Assembly: GCA_036583965.1 (NCBI GenBank)
Contig: JAZBQD010000014.1
Span: 52,519,626-52,583,625, forward strand
Source: Prunella strophiata
Taxonomy: Eukaryota > Chordata > Aves > Passeriformes > Prunellidae
Direction of reading: 5' to 3'
Length of the DNA stretch: 64,000 nt
Of the stretch, positions 49,911 through 62,683 are shown piece by piece (the stretch's first letter is position 1; every line of letters starts with the position of its first letter). The position numbers and the translations under genes were made by a program. A model generated the notes under the pieces. The model had not been told where the DNA came from, did no database searches, and worked only from the letters and a program-made list of their open reading frames with translations.

Positions 49911-51510
49911 CAATCCCATCAAAGCCCTGTGTGAGCCCAAGAACTGGACCTACATTTCTTAAGGTCTAAGCAACTGCTGACATTGGTCAACAGCCTTCCT
50001 CATTCTGGCTGATACTGGATGTGTCTGCTTGCTGTGTGAATTGCCTGGAGCAGTGTGTGGCTTCTGGTAAACAAGAGCAAAAGAGCCAGGATTCAAGTAG
50101 TGCTGAAGCCTATTTGCTTACCTATAATGATAATTAAGGCTGTAGTAATTGTCTTCTCATTATGACTGAGATGAGAGTGGGACAGCTGCTATTTTAACAG
50201 ATCACCAAACACTGTGCAGAGGCATGGAGTATTTTACTTCCTGAAGCCACCTGTCCCATACCTTACCAAGTTAGCTGCCAAAAAAGAGAAACAGCAGTGC
50301 TTTTACTTGCTCTGTTTTTGTCCAAGATTTATTTGTAATAAAAAAACCTATTTCTATTTCATAAAAACAGATTTATCTTTAATTTCCTTTCCTGCTTTGA
50401 TGGAAAAATAGGACAGGAGAGAAAGCAATAACCCATCACTTGTCCTCAGTTACTAGTTGCTGTTTCTGAGAATTTAGCAGCCATGTGAAAAGGCTTTATA
50501 ATCATGGAAAGCTATTTCCTGTGTGCCTTTGCATTACTTCAGAAAATTCACCGTAATGACTTCTGGTCACAGCATTTCCTGATTGCAGGATTGCAACTTA
50601 CTCCTGTACATGAAAGTGCAAAAATACAGTGTTTGTGGTTGAATTGCCCAGGAAAGCTGCACCTGCAGGGAGAGGCATGGGGCATGTGATTGGTTTCCGG
50701 AACAGTAGAGCTATTAGCTTTGTGGCAAAGGCCTAGAGCTGGAAAGATTGCATTCATTGTGTTGGGGGAATTGCTGAAGCCTGCCATATGTGTGAAACAT
50801 TTGTCTGCTTTCCTCTCTGTGATTACAGTCATTTCATTAAATAAAGCAGGAGAACTACAACATTTACGATGTAAGCATTCTCATCTCTGGCCTTTTCCTT
50901 TAAAGCATCACCTGTCATATTCCTTAGTCTAAGGGCCATCACCTTAACCAAAAGGTCTAATGAAACTGGTATTTCTGTCTAAACTACACTTTTACCAATT
51001 TGTACCTCAGAAAGCAAGTGTGAACCTTGGTTAAGCTTTTGTTATTGATGTTATTTTTGTTTGTTGAACAAATATTGTCTAACTATTATTGGTACAGGTT
51101 GAGTTATGATTATTGCATATCACATAAATGGAAGCAGGTTACTGAGCCCAATCTCAGTAATTTTTTCCTCATACCCTCTTAACAATGAACCTTCCAGGCT
51201 GTTCACATATACATACTATCCATAGCTTGCACTACAGAGGTAAAATTCCCTGCTAGGTGGATCATTAGAGCCATACAGCCTGGATCTATCAACAGAAGGG
51301 TGAAAAGAAGACATAAGGGAAGAAAGAGATCATGCGGAATTGAGTAGGTCAGACCTCCATATCCTAGGTAAGCTAATGAGAGAAAAAGCATGATCAGTGC
51401 AGCAGTGGGGACTAATGCAAGCCAACCCAGCCTCAAGTTTCTTTCTGTCTTCTTCTCTCATATGTAGGACTGTGGGAAATATCTGTATGGCTTGTTTTGG
51501 TCTAAGTCCA

Positions 51511-51572
51511 GGAAAGCAAGCAAGTAAGCAAGCAAGAAAGCAAGAAAGAAAGCAACCAAGAAAGGAAGGAAA
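51511..51572 (+). repeat. (GCAA)n/(GAAA)n tetranucleotide tract
   Basis: Imperfect four-base repeats AAGC, AAGT and AAGA over about 60 bases, shifting to GGAA at the end. Confidence 0.85.
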
Positions 51573-52874
51573 CGTTCACACTAAGGGTGGGCATGAATAT
51601 CTAGGAAAGGAATGTCAAGGAATAATTAGGGTAAGTTGTTCAGCTACTCTTGAAGGAGAATACAGCCTTCTCATCTTTATTTTTTGTCAAAAAAAAAAAA
51701 AGTTTCCTGGTCTGAACAGGTTTTCACATAGCTGTGAAGATCTGAGCTCTGGTGTGATTAAGTTTTGTAGTGCAGTTTGAGGTACAATGAGTCACTGGAC
51801 AGTGAGACTGAGGTAGGGGACTGTGCCTTCACAGAGAATCTCTTGTGCTGTTTCATGTCTGTATGTCATGATTTAGTTTTTCCTTCTCTTTGCCATTTGG
51901 TCTTTTGCTGGTGTGATTTGCAATAGGAATATCACAGCACTGGGAAGGAATCTCACAGGTCAAGTCCAGGCTCTCATTGTCATAAAATATTGTTAGAACA
52001 ATCATAATTCTTGCCACACTTTGCAGTATGAATGACTTGATGGTGTCCAGTCTAACAAATCGTTATTATTCATGGAGTGAGAGTCCTGCCAATTTGAAAT
52101 GAGTCTGGAATCCTCAACTAGAAATGAGGGAAAAGAAGAAGCCAGCTGAATTAAACTAAAAAGACCTAAATGTGATGACATGCAGCTGTTGCAGTGTGAG
52201 AAAACCACTTATTTAGGAGGCAAAATAGTTTAAAGACGCTGGATGCTTGCAAAAAATCTACTGATCCACCTGCATAAGGAGTGTGGGAGGTTCTAATAGC
52301 TAATGACACAATTTATTGATTTTCTGAGACTAAAGCAGCTACTCTATAGCTAGCAATTTCTGTAAGTCAGCACACAAAATAGTGCTGAGATTGAATGACT
52401 TTGCAGGATCACCTGTCCACAAAACCACCAGTGATTGCAAAGCTCTTCTGCTGCCATAGCAGAATCAAATAGAAAGTACCTTATTTTTCCAGTATGCAGC
52501 TAGCAATTCATCACACCAAAGCAAGGGGCAGAAACTGCAGCAGGAACAACATGGGCTCTTTTGAATGGCACAGATGGTACAGAACCAGTCTCTGAGCACC
52601 ATGGTGTGTCTTGGGGGAGATACCAACAACATGCACAGTTACTGGGATCACACTGGGTTCAAAACCCAGCAGCCTCTATTTGTATAAAGACAAAACACTA
52701 CCATTCCACTGAGCTCCTGGTAACATGCTTGTTATCTAAATTGGAGGGAAAAATAGTCTACCATAGGTGCTTTAAATGTCGCTAATCCTCATTTCAAAAT
52801 ATATGTTAGTGTAGGATACACAAACTGAGGCAAGTCCAGACATTGATCTGGGCCTCAAAATACATCAATAATTG

Positions 52875-52896
52875 CTGAGTAATGGCAATTACTCAG
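52875..52896. repeat. Perfect inverted repeat, 9-bp arms
   Basis: CTGAGTAAT, spacer GGCA, ATTACTCAG. The arms contain TGAGTAA, which resembles an AP-1/MAF half element; function is unknown. Confidence 0.75.
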
Positions 52897-55740
52897 AGAG
52901 ACCTGCTAGAACTGTCAGGTAGGTGCAGCAGCATCACACAAAAAACCAAGAAGAATAAATGGACACTCTGTAAGGGCATCCATTAAGTTCAGGAGACCAG
53001 CTGTAAAGGACTTGAATTTTACAATACATAACAAAACCACTTTCAAATGAAGCTTGATCCAAGGTTTGCTGTATCTGTATTTCAAAGCAGAAAAAGTCAT
53101 GAAAACCAGTAAAAGAAGAAAAGTTACAGAAAACCTGGTGCTTCTAAAGCCCCTACTGGGAAAAGCATTCTACAGAGCTTTCTAGAAGAATTACCTAAAA
53201 TTGATACAATATTTGCTAAACCTCTATGTTATGAAATGGAAGGATAAAGACAGGGAGAGAGAATTGGTTTCAATTGCCATGCTTCCAAACATTCCAAGGC
53301 TTTAAAGAAAATATAAGCTCTACCTCTAAGCAAAAATTGTTGAAACTGCTGGACAATGCAGTTGGCTGATGTCTTTCAGAAGGAAACTGTAATATATTGG
53401 AACATATGAAACTTAAAATTATATTTGAAAAAGAGGCTTCTTATAAACCAATCCACTGCTCCACACTACTGCAAAAAAAGAGGTAGATCACTAGATACAC
53501 AAGTATTTCATCTAACTGGAGTAAGATGAAACATTTTAGCTGCTGTGGGAGTAATGAGAGCTGGGCTCACACTCATCTCCACAATAATTTCAAGAACAAC
53601 TGTAGCATGGCATAAAAATCACCGTGTGTAAGTTGCAATTAAGGACATATTTGCCTTATTTCTCAAGGTATACTCAGTCTACTTCCACCTCAAATAGACA
53701 CTGAAGAAGATGAGAAGTAGTGTTAAGAAACATTAGCTTACCAAGGTATTTTGCTGTAAAACAGGCTGGTGTTTAGAACAAATGTTCTGCCTTTGCCAGC
53801 AAAGAATTCTTTCATTGGTTCCCTTTAGTGTTAAAAACCACTACAGACAGAAACATTAACTTGGTATGCATGAAAAATTTATATTGAAGAGTTCCCAAAT
53901 GCACACTGGAAATCTAAAAGGTTTTGCCACAGGTCACTGTCCTGTCACTTTAAATGTTCACACAAATAAGGCAGTGGACATGACCTTTGCTTTGGAAAGC
54001 CCAGTTATGCCATTCATGTCTGAGAGTGTCAGTCAATAAAAAATCTCAACCTATTTATTATTTTACCATTTGAAGCAGGAGATAACAGTAAGCAAGCAAC
54101 AAACAGGACAGTCTGTGTTTTACTACAGAATGAGTAAAACCCCTAGGAAATTGGGAATAATTAATTCCTCTTTAAACAATAGACTATAGTACAAAAAAGG
54201 ATTAGTTTGTAACTCCCTGGGGGCCACAGAGAACTGTCACACAGTATTTTTCATAAAATACTCAACTCCAGCAGGAGGAGCTGCTAGTTTCTGCTTGGCC
54301 TTCTCCTCAGAACCCTACAAACAAAAGGCGAGCCTATCTTACCACAGGAGACAAAAAGAGCTCAGAGAACTTGATGCTGCCACAGACACACTTGATGTCT
54401 AGAAATACACTGGAGGACAGAGAAACATCAAAGAAAGGCCAGAGATCAGCATTGGCATAATCACAAATATACATTGGTAGTCTGCAACCTAATATAAATT
54501 TTCTGATAAGGACAGTGAAAATACTTATTAACTGGCACTCAGTAAGTTTGTGATGGCGAATGTAACACCTGTAATTCAATGACTGGAAGTTGCCTCCAGT
54601 CTGATATTATTCATCAGTAGCAGCCTTCCCTTGAAAACTCTTTTCAACACAATTCCCTTCCCCTTTTTGTGTGGTCATATGCTTGTTACAGTCAGGATTT
54701 GTCTCACTTATTCCTTGCAACTACTGATAGCCCCACTTCTTTCCAGGGCCTCTGATCTTACAGTGATTCAGTATTCCCTTTGTTAAGTTCAAGTTTATAA
54801 AAGGGATATTAACAGGCTTAAATCCATAGGTTCAAGTCCCTTCAATTAATTGTTCCTCAGAAACACTTTATGTTTGCCATTGCTTTTATTCATTGATTTA
54901 ACTTTGTAATTCAAGTACATTAATATAAAAGAGGTAAACTGAGGCAACACCTGATATTTATTTCTGAAATATTAGTAGATATGTCTACACAGTTCTACAT
55001 ACAAAGGTTTATGGCTTAATTTGTTTTAAGATGGCCATACATATATAAGAAAGTTGGTTAAGCTGTGAGCACAGCTTTTGTAGTTCAGATCATAAGAACT
55101 CATGTAAGTACAAGAAAAACTAAGGAGTAATAAGCTGCTCTTTCACAGCATACAGACTGTGTAGCTTCATTAATAAAACTATAGTTAGATTTCAGTAGAT
55201 GCATGGTCTGTATAGCCTGAAAAAGCCAATGTGTATCAAATACATCCTGAATTATGATGAAACTGTGAAAAATTGTCTTCTTTTATGGATAGGAGCTCCC
55301 AAATAGAATGTGGATCACAGTTTTTATCCAAATGATTGTTTGAAATGATTTTTTAAACATCACATTATTGTCCTACCATCCTGCCATAGTAATAACAGCA
55401 GAAAGTTTGATCCAGATATTTAGCAAGCGAGGTATGTTTTGGGTCCAAATGTGCCCAATAACAGCCTGCCAAGCCACACAACAGCCATTTTCCTGGGTTT
55501 ATCAAACCCTTGTGAAGCCTCAGGAGAGGGCATGCTGCCATCAGATCCATTACTGTCCACACTGCTCAACATCTGCAGTGTCATTTGTCTCCCTACAATC
55601 ACATTGCAACCATTATTTGAAGCCTTATTGACACATTTACTTTGAGGAACCAAAGGTCTTTTCAGCAGAGCCCAAAGACAGGTTATTAAGTCAAAACCAA
55701 GAAGGTGACATTGTAATATCAGTGAGGAATAAAATGTTAT

Positions 55741-55761
55741 AAAAGTGGAAATTCCACTTTT
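55741..55761. repeat. Perfect inverted repeat, 10-bp arms, 1-base centre
   Basis: AAAAGTGGAA, A, TTCCACTTTT. Could act as a symmetric binding site or be a chance palindrome. Confidence 0.8.
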
Positions 55762-57301
55762 CACCTTTGTGGAATAGCCTACTGTGCACTGGAGTAATGC
55801 TAATGGAAAAAAAAAAAAAAAAACAAACCTGCAGATAGATTGGACAGGATTATATACAATTGAACAACTGAACTTGCACCATTTTTCTCAAAACTGCCTG
55901 AGTTGTAGCCTCACAATATGTCAAATAATGACTGAAAAACACAACTATGAAGAAGGATGCAGTATTTTCAGTATGACAAGGTTGAATGTAACTGCTTTAT
56001 GGGAAATGAACAGCACCAGATTGGAGTGTGAAATTCTGCAGATGAGTAGCAGATGGCAAATGAAGGCATGTGAATACATGCACCTCATACTAAGTCAGGC
56101 TAATTTACTAGAAATTTGTGCTCTGCTTTTACAAGTTTGCATTGGTATCAATTTTCTGTAAGTGTTCATTAAGAGTTAAAGCTGAATCAGATATTGCTTT
56201 CATATTGTCCTCCCTCAACTGCAAATATTTGCATATTTTTAAATCACTGTAATAGAGTTTACCATGTTCCAAAGCTCACACACATCAGTCAGAGCAGCCC
56301 TATGGGTGTGGGTGCAAGATTGTACACGTCAACAACCCCATGGCATTTAGAAATCCTGTAAGTAACAACTTTTCTTCATATTGGCTTTGCATGCAGAATA
56401 AGCACAGTTTTAGCCAGATTGACACCTCATTAATATAATTGTTCCAATACATAATTATTTTTGGATTGTGATTAGAGGAATTCATGATTTGCAATGCACA
56501 GCCATTTTAAAGAACCCATGGTGTTCTTTGGAGCCAAAAGAAACAACACAATAGTCAGTTAAACAGTCTTCCTTGAGTGTGATTTCTTAATGTGCATCAG
56601 AAAAGCACAAAGCTTGGTGTAAGTGGGCTCTTACATCTGCATCTGCTTTTATCTTTGGAGTACCTTCAGTCACTGTGAAAAAATTTACAGCTGATGTATA
56701 TTCAGGACAGAAGCCCAAATGAATGCATTTGGAACAATGTGTTCTTGCTCCCATTCTCATAATGAAATTTGACTTGAATGGGAGCAGTGCTGGGCTCTCT
56801 GCAGCTACTGATTATACATGTCAATATTAGACTGTGTTTGACTGATGCTGTATTATGCATAAGAATATAGCATCATGGTGTTGTTGTGATTCAGCAGGCA
56901 ACATAATTACATGGATTGCAAGTGAAAATATAGCACTATATATTAATAGCCCATCTCAGCCTTTCCTCATATTTGGACTTTTGTTTACTTAATTAAGAAT
57001 TATTACAAAGTTAAATATCTATTTATTTTTCTGGTGATGGCCTTTTTCTGAATGTACATACACTGAGAAGCCTTTGTTGACAGACTGAGCAGGATATTGC
57101 ATTTTATTTCATCTACTTTGGGGACTTCTGACACAAATTTCCAGCATGCTTGCAGTCCCAATTGCATTGAAAAACCTAATAGCAACATGATCTCAGAATA
57201 ATAGCCATGTGTTGCTCCTGCATGAAGAAAAAACACTGCCACCCTGTTCTGGTAAACGCCAGGAGGCTACACTTCTCTGTAATTTCAGGTAAAGGACACT
57301 G

Positions 57302-57303
<2 letters not shown>

Positions 57304-57334
<31 letters not shown>
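57304..57334 (+). repeat. Poly(T) run, 31 bases
   Basis: Uninterrupted T run. It could be the tail of a retroposed sequence lying to its right in minus orientation, but no family is recognised there. Confidence 0.85.
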
Positions 57335-57335
<1 letters not shown>

Positions 57336-58872
57336 GTCAGAATTACATTTTTAGCAGGATATTAGAAAATATTTCCCACCTAGTATCTACAGCAGTATGA
57401 TAGGAATATGTGAAAAATTGTTATCAATGTCTGCAAACAATATGCTTAGCTACTACAAGTGTTATTACTATCTCAGGTAGTATCAGTCAACAATCCTAGT
57501 CTCAGTTCATAAATGTGGAAAGCTGGCACAGAGATATCTAGTGGCCATCCTAATTCCACAGAGAAAGAATATGGAAAAAAAGGAAACAAAGCCTGAGCTC
57601 TGAACTCAAGGCATATTAGAATCTCTCTTCTCAGAAAGAATAGAAACCTATTCTTGCCATCTAAGTATTAGGATTTAACCCAGATTTTAAAAGTCCTCAG
57701 TCCATAGCAGGATTTCTCATTTGATTTCATACCTCATTATAGGTATGAAATACCTTGGACTTTTCATGATCAACTTGAGGTTCATAATGAGTAACTAAAT
57801 TTTAACAGTGTTCTCCAATGCAAGACCCTTCATGTTCTCACAAGATTAAAAAAATGCTTTTCCAGTTTAAATATCTAAGACCTAAAAGGACAAAATAGCC
57901 TCAGGCTGGAGCAAGTCATCTGAATCAACCTGGGTGCTATGAAGCCTTCCAAATAGGCATTTGGCAACAGCAAGTTAACTAGCAGAAATACAAGAGAGAG
58001 TATTTCATGGGCAAATGCAACAAGTGTCTTGTGATTCAGTCATAAAGATACATGGTCCCTGGCAAAGCAATCTCATAGAAACCAATGTGTTAGGAGTAGA
58101 TAATGATTGACTTGCTATTTGCAGAGGGCTTCATTTAGCCTTTCCTGCTGTCTGTACTTTGTCTTTCAGTCGTTACAAACAGTGGCAGCTTTCCTATGTT
58201 ATAATTACATATTTGTAGATGTATTTTCAGAAATTCACAAGAACCTGCAAATAAAACCAATAAATAAACAATAAAAATAAATCTTTCTTTTATAAAGATG
58301 TTCCATATACCCTACATTTTCAAAAGAAAGTGGTACAGGAAGCACCTTCACAATATTACTATGTTTAGTTTACTGTTATTAACTTCAGGTGAAATCCATT
58401 AATGGACATCTCCAAGTACAAAGTTAAGTATGTAACAGATATAGTGACAGAACCACAGTGGTTCATCCTAAAACCTCAGTGATACTTGGTAGATTTTTAG
58501 TCAGAGATATCCTATATTCACAGCAATTGTATTGAGAATAGTCTGAACTCTGATCTGCAAACAGTCTGTTCTATGTTTTTCAGTCTTTTTTAAATCAGTG
58601 CTGAGTTTACAGTAATATGATGATGTTTTCCAGCAGGAAATTATATGTTTTCAGTACTAAGGTGGCATTTTCTTTCTTTGAGTTTTCATGTTTATTGTTA
58701 GTATGAAAATTGCAATCTTTGAACTCCATTATATATTAAATTCGAGATTTCTAAACTGAATATAAAAACAAAACTAGAGAGAGAGAATAAATGAGAATTG
58801 AAAAGAGCCTGGAGGATGGTTAACAAAGAAGTGCAAGCTTTCTGCAATATATCAAACAAAAAAAGGAGGTAA

Positions 58873-58927
58873 AATCATAGAATATACTGAGTTGGAAGGG
58901 ACCCATCAGGACCATCAAGTCCAACTC
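58873..58927 (-). mobile_element. Short CR1-type fragment, minus orientation
   Basis: AATCATAGAATATACTGAGT, TTGGAAGGGACCCATCAGGA and CATCAAGTCCAACTC match the reverse complement of the extreme 3' end of an avian CR1 subfamily. Only about 55 bases are visible. Confidence 0.75.
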
Positions 58928-61173
58928 AAAAAAATAGGAATGAGGAACAACTGGAAATTAGTAACTCACAACTGGCTAAAATAATAAATTCCTTTGTTTT
59001 CACTGAGGTTTATTCTAATGAGAGTAATGTAGGGTTTGACTATGCAGTGGGAGAAGAGCCACAATAGAAAGTTAGTATTCTGCCAGCAAGATTTCTTCCT
59101 TTGGTACCTGCTAGATTTGCTGTGTGTCAGAGGGACTGCATCCCACCCTTCCCAGGGGCATGGCCTCCTCATGCCTGCATCCAGGGCTTCCTCACCAGCC
59201 ACAAGGCTCACACAGCTGATCCCACCCCACAAACTGCCTGGGTGTCCCAGCTGGCCCTGCTGCAGCACATGGGTGTCCCTCCCAGTCCTGTGCCCTAGGT
59301 GAAGTGCAGTGAGTCCCACTGCACACTGCCCTCCAGCCATCAGCACTTGACCTGGTGAGGAGCTGTCACAGAGGATGCTGTCACGGCAGGGTGGGGAGGG
59401 GTGTGCAGTGTCCACAATGGTTTCATGGGCTCTCCCTGTCCATGGGAGACCCAACACAGCTTCAGGATCAGTTTTTGTAACAGTATTTCTTGTACAGACA
59501 GTGAAAGTTCCTAAGAAGACAGTGTATGTACAGCAGAAGCTGTGACCTTATCTCTTCTTCATGCCTTCACACCTCAGCTGACTCTTCCTCTGCCTCTTCC
59601 TCTTCCTTCACAGAGTTGGCAGAGATGGATGAGCTGGTTCTGCCATGGGAAAAGCAGCTATAAGGGCTTGCTTTATGGGAGGCTTCTCACTAGATAGGCC
59701 TATAACCTACCTAGCTGTGAGAAAATTCAAATACACTGTCCTTGCATCTTGATGTTTCCATCATCTCCCTCATTACACAGAGTAGAAGACCATATACATA
59801 GTATCCAATAAAACAAGGATATCAAGCACTGTCTCAGAGTCAGGATTGCAATACAAATAACTGACAGAAACTCACAAAAGACAGAAAATGGAGACCAACT
59901 GTAAATATTTACCAATATTAACCAATAACATGAAAAATGAACTCCTTTGGAAATTACACAATTAAAAGCTTGGGTAGACATAGACAGATGCAACTTCCAA
60001 AAATCATGGCTGCAGTAAGAAAGAAATAATTTAATACACCAAAACTCCTCCAGAGACAAAGTACAATAAATAGTAGCAAGTAGGAGTATTTGTTCCATTT
60101 TAGCAATGGAAAACATTTGGGGCCACTTACTTTAGGGGCAAGTAAGATGGGGGATGGCAGTGACAGAAATATTTCTTCTTGTCTTGGTGTAGTGTCACTG
60201 CACTGTTACACTGGTTTTAAAACTCCATACAGTGGTGCTGAGAAAAATAAGATAAATTAATGTATTGTTGTAATTGTATTTTACACTTTTCACTTCCTTC
60301 AAGCACTATGCCCCAGCATAGAGATTCAAGTGGGACCAAGGAGCAGTCTGGAGAGAACTGTAGAGGTCTGCTGCACTAGAGAAGGGTAGAAGTGATAACT
60401 AGATTATTGCTTTAGGAGCACTTAATACTCTTTGAGTGGATGGCTGCAGATAAATGGCTATAGTAGTACCATTCGTGTATTTTTTATTTGAAATGCACCC
60501 AGCAAATGCCAAGTTGCTGGTGCTGTTCACTTGAACAGTCCTAGTATGGAAGTCCTCTCATGCAACATGGGCTGAGGTTTCAGAGTGGAACTTGAACCAT
60601 CCAGTGTTTGGAGCATCTGTAACACTTGTCCTCTGTCTCATCATGCTCACAACTATTCAAGCATACGTGTTCTCTACACTCACATTATGCCCTAGCACAA
60701 ACTGAGCAGCTATTTGCCAAAGCAAACAGCAGTCTGTGGTACAGGAGGGTTCTGAAAAGCAAGGATTTATATTCCACAATGATTAAAAGGCAGGAGTAAA
60801 GCAATCCCAGTACACTGAATCTATGCAAACAGGCTATGTACAAGTTACTTACAATGCTCAAAGAAGGATAAGCCATGGAAGGAAACAATACATAAAGAAA
60901 TAAACATTGTAGTAGTGCTGCAATTATTTCAGAGGTCATCAAGATATTGTATAAGGTATTTTGGAGAGAAGAAAACATGCAGTAAAGAAGTCAGAGAACG
61001 TTTAACTGGTGCATGAATTTTGGACTTTTAAAGTTTTCGAGATTATCTGTTGTCTTGAGGGCTCGAGTCTTCCTTGAGGAAAAGGAAGAGAATTCAGATG
61101 ATTGAATGCGGGAGTCAATGCGGTAAGGGGAAATTTCAGGCACCTGAAGGAGGACTCCGAGAAAACCCCCGAC
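58928..61173. other. Intergenic, no gene recognised
   Basis: A GC-richer, CpG-poor block at about 59.1-59.5 kb carries a 163-codon minus-strand open frame (59457-58966) with no recognisable domain. The rest is AT-rich. The unique sequence just left of the minisatellite ends in CCCCCGAC. Confidence 0.55.
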
Positions 61174-62683
61174 GGGGCTGCTCCTGCCCGGGGCTGCTCC
61201 TGCCCGGGGCTGCTCCTGCCCGGGGCTGCTCCTGCCCGGGGCTGCTCCTGCCCGGGGCTGCTCCTGCCCGGGGCTGCTCCTGCCCGGGGCTGCTCCTGCC
61301 CGGGGCTGCTCCTGCCCGGGGCTGCTCCTGCCCGGGGCTGCTCCTGCCCGGGGCTGCTCCTGCCCGGGGCTGCTCCTGCCCGGGGCTGCTCCTGCCCGGG
61401 GCTGCTCCTGCCCGGGGCTGCTCCTGCCCGGGGCTGCTCCTGCCCGGGGCTGCTCCTGCCCGGGGCTGCTCCTGCCCGGGGCTGCTCCTGCCCGGGGCTG
61501 CTCCTGCCCGGGGCTGCTCCTGCCCGGGGCTGCTCCTGCCCGGGGCTGCTCCTGCCCGGGGCTGCTCCTGCCCGGGGCTGCTCCTGCCCGGGGCTGCTCC
61601 TGCCCGGGGCTGCTCCTGCCCGGGGCTGCTCCTGCCCGGGGCTGCTCCTGCCCGGGGCTGCTCCTGCCCGGGGCTGCTCCTGCCCGGGGCTGCTCCTGCC
61701 CGGGGCTGCTCCTGCCCGGGGCTGCTCCTGCCCGGGGCTGCTCCTGCCCGGGGCTGCTCCTGCCCGGGGCTGCTCCTGCCCGGGGCTGCTCCTGCCCGGG
61801 GCTGCTCCTGCCCGGGGCTGCTCCTGCCCGGGGCTGCTCCTGCCCGGGGCTGCTCCTGCCCGGGGCTGCTCCTGCCCGGGGCTGCTCCTGCCCGGGGCTG
61901 CTCCTGCCCGGGGCTGCTCCTGCCCGGGGCTGCTCCTGCCCGGGGCTGCTCCTGCCCGGGGCTGCTCCTGCCCGGGGCTGCTCCTGCCCGGGGCTGCTCC
62001 TGCCCGGGGCTGCTCCTGCCCGGGGCTGCTCCTGCCCGGGGCTGCTCCTGCCCGGGGCTGCTCCTGCCCGGGGCTGCTCCTGCCCGGGGCTGCTCCTGCC
62101 CGGGGCTGCTCCTGCCCGGGGCTGCTCCTGCCCGGGGCTGCTCCTGCCCGGGGCTGCTCCTGCCCGGGGCTGCTCCTGCCCGGGGCTGCTCCTGCCCGGG
62201 GCTGCTCCTGCCCGGGGCTGCTCCTGCCCGGGGCTGCTCCTGCCCGGGGCTGCTCCTGCCCGGGGCTGCTCCTGCCCGGGGCTGCTCCTGCCCGGGGCTG
62301 CTCCTGCCCGGGGCTGCTCCTGCCCGGGGCTGCTCCTGCCCGGGGCTGCTCCTGCCCGGGGCTGCTCCTGCCCGGGGCTGCTCCTGCCCGGGGCTGCTCC
62401 TGCCCGGGGCTGCTCCTGCCCGGGGCTGCTCCTGCCCGGGGCTGCTCCTGCCCGGGGCTGCTCCTGCCCGGGGCTGCTCCTGCCCGGGGCTGCTCCTGCC
62501 CGGGGCTGCTCCTGCCCGGGGCTGCTCCTGCCCGGGGCTGCTCCTGCCCGGGGCTGCTCCTGCCCGGGGCTGCTCCTGCCCGGGGCTGCTCCTGCCCGGG
62601 GCTGCTCCTGCCCGGGGCTGCTCCTGCCCGGGGCTGCTCCTGCCCGGGGCTGCTCCTGCCCGGGGCTGCTCCTGCCCGGGGCT
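61174..62683. repeat. 16-bp minisatellite, 94.4 copies
   Basis: Unit GGGGCTGCTCCTGCCC. It starts at 61174, and the 95th unit begins at 62678 in exact phase (94 x 16 = 1504) and breaks off after six bases. I see no variant unit by eye. Each junction makes CCCGGG, so each unit has one CpG and one SmaI/HpaII-type site. Within a unit GGGC and GCCC can pair around a 7-base loop. The minus-strand unit begins GGGCAGGAGC, close to the minisatellite core GGGCAGGAXG described by Jeffreys. It lies 602 bases upstream of the MAPK11 ATG at the edge of the CpG island. Confidence 0.98.

Larger units (their letters stand above)
49911..58872. other. Intergenic, no gene recognised
   Basis: About 9 kb of mostly AT-rich unique-looking sequence with a tetranucleotide tract (51511-51572), a T run (57304-57334) and small palindromes. 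Low repeat content near 56.1-57.2 kb would be compatible with conserved non-coding elements, but conservation cannot be seen from one sequence. Confidence 0.55.

Noticed and set aside
48907..49940. Minus-strand open frames with LGLGLVLGL-type repeats
   Set aside because: The peptide is the translation of degenerate TTAGGG hexamers; unit length is not a multiple of three, so the frame is not maintained across units.
54829..54839. tRNA B-box-like GGTTCAAGTCC
   Set aside because: No matching A box, acceptor stem or anticodon arm can be folded around it.
58966..59457. 163-codon minus-strand open frame
   Set aside because: No recognisable domain; its C-terminal half runs into AT-rich sequence with a changed composition, as expected of a chance frame.
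61174..62683. CRISPR-like array
   Set aside because: Units are directly adjacent with no spacers, and the context is a vertebrate promoter.
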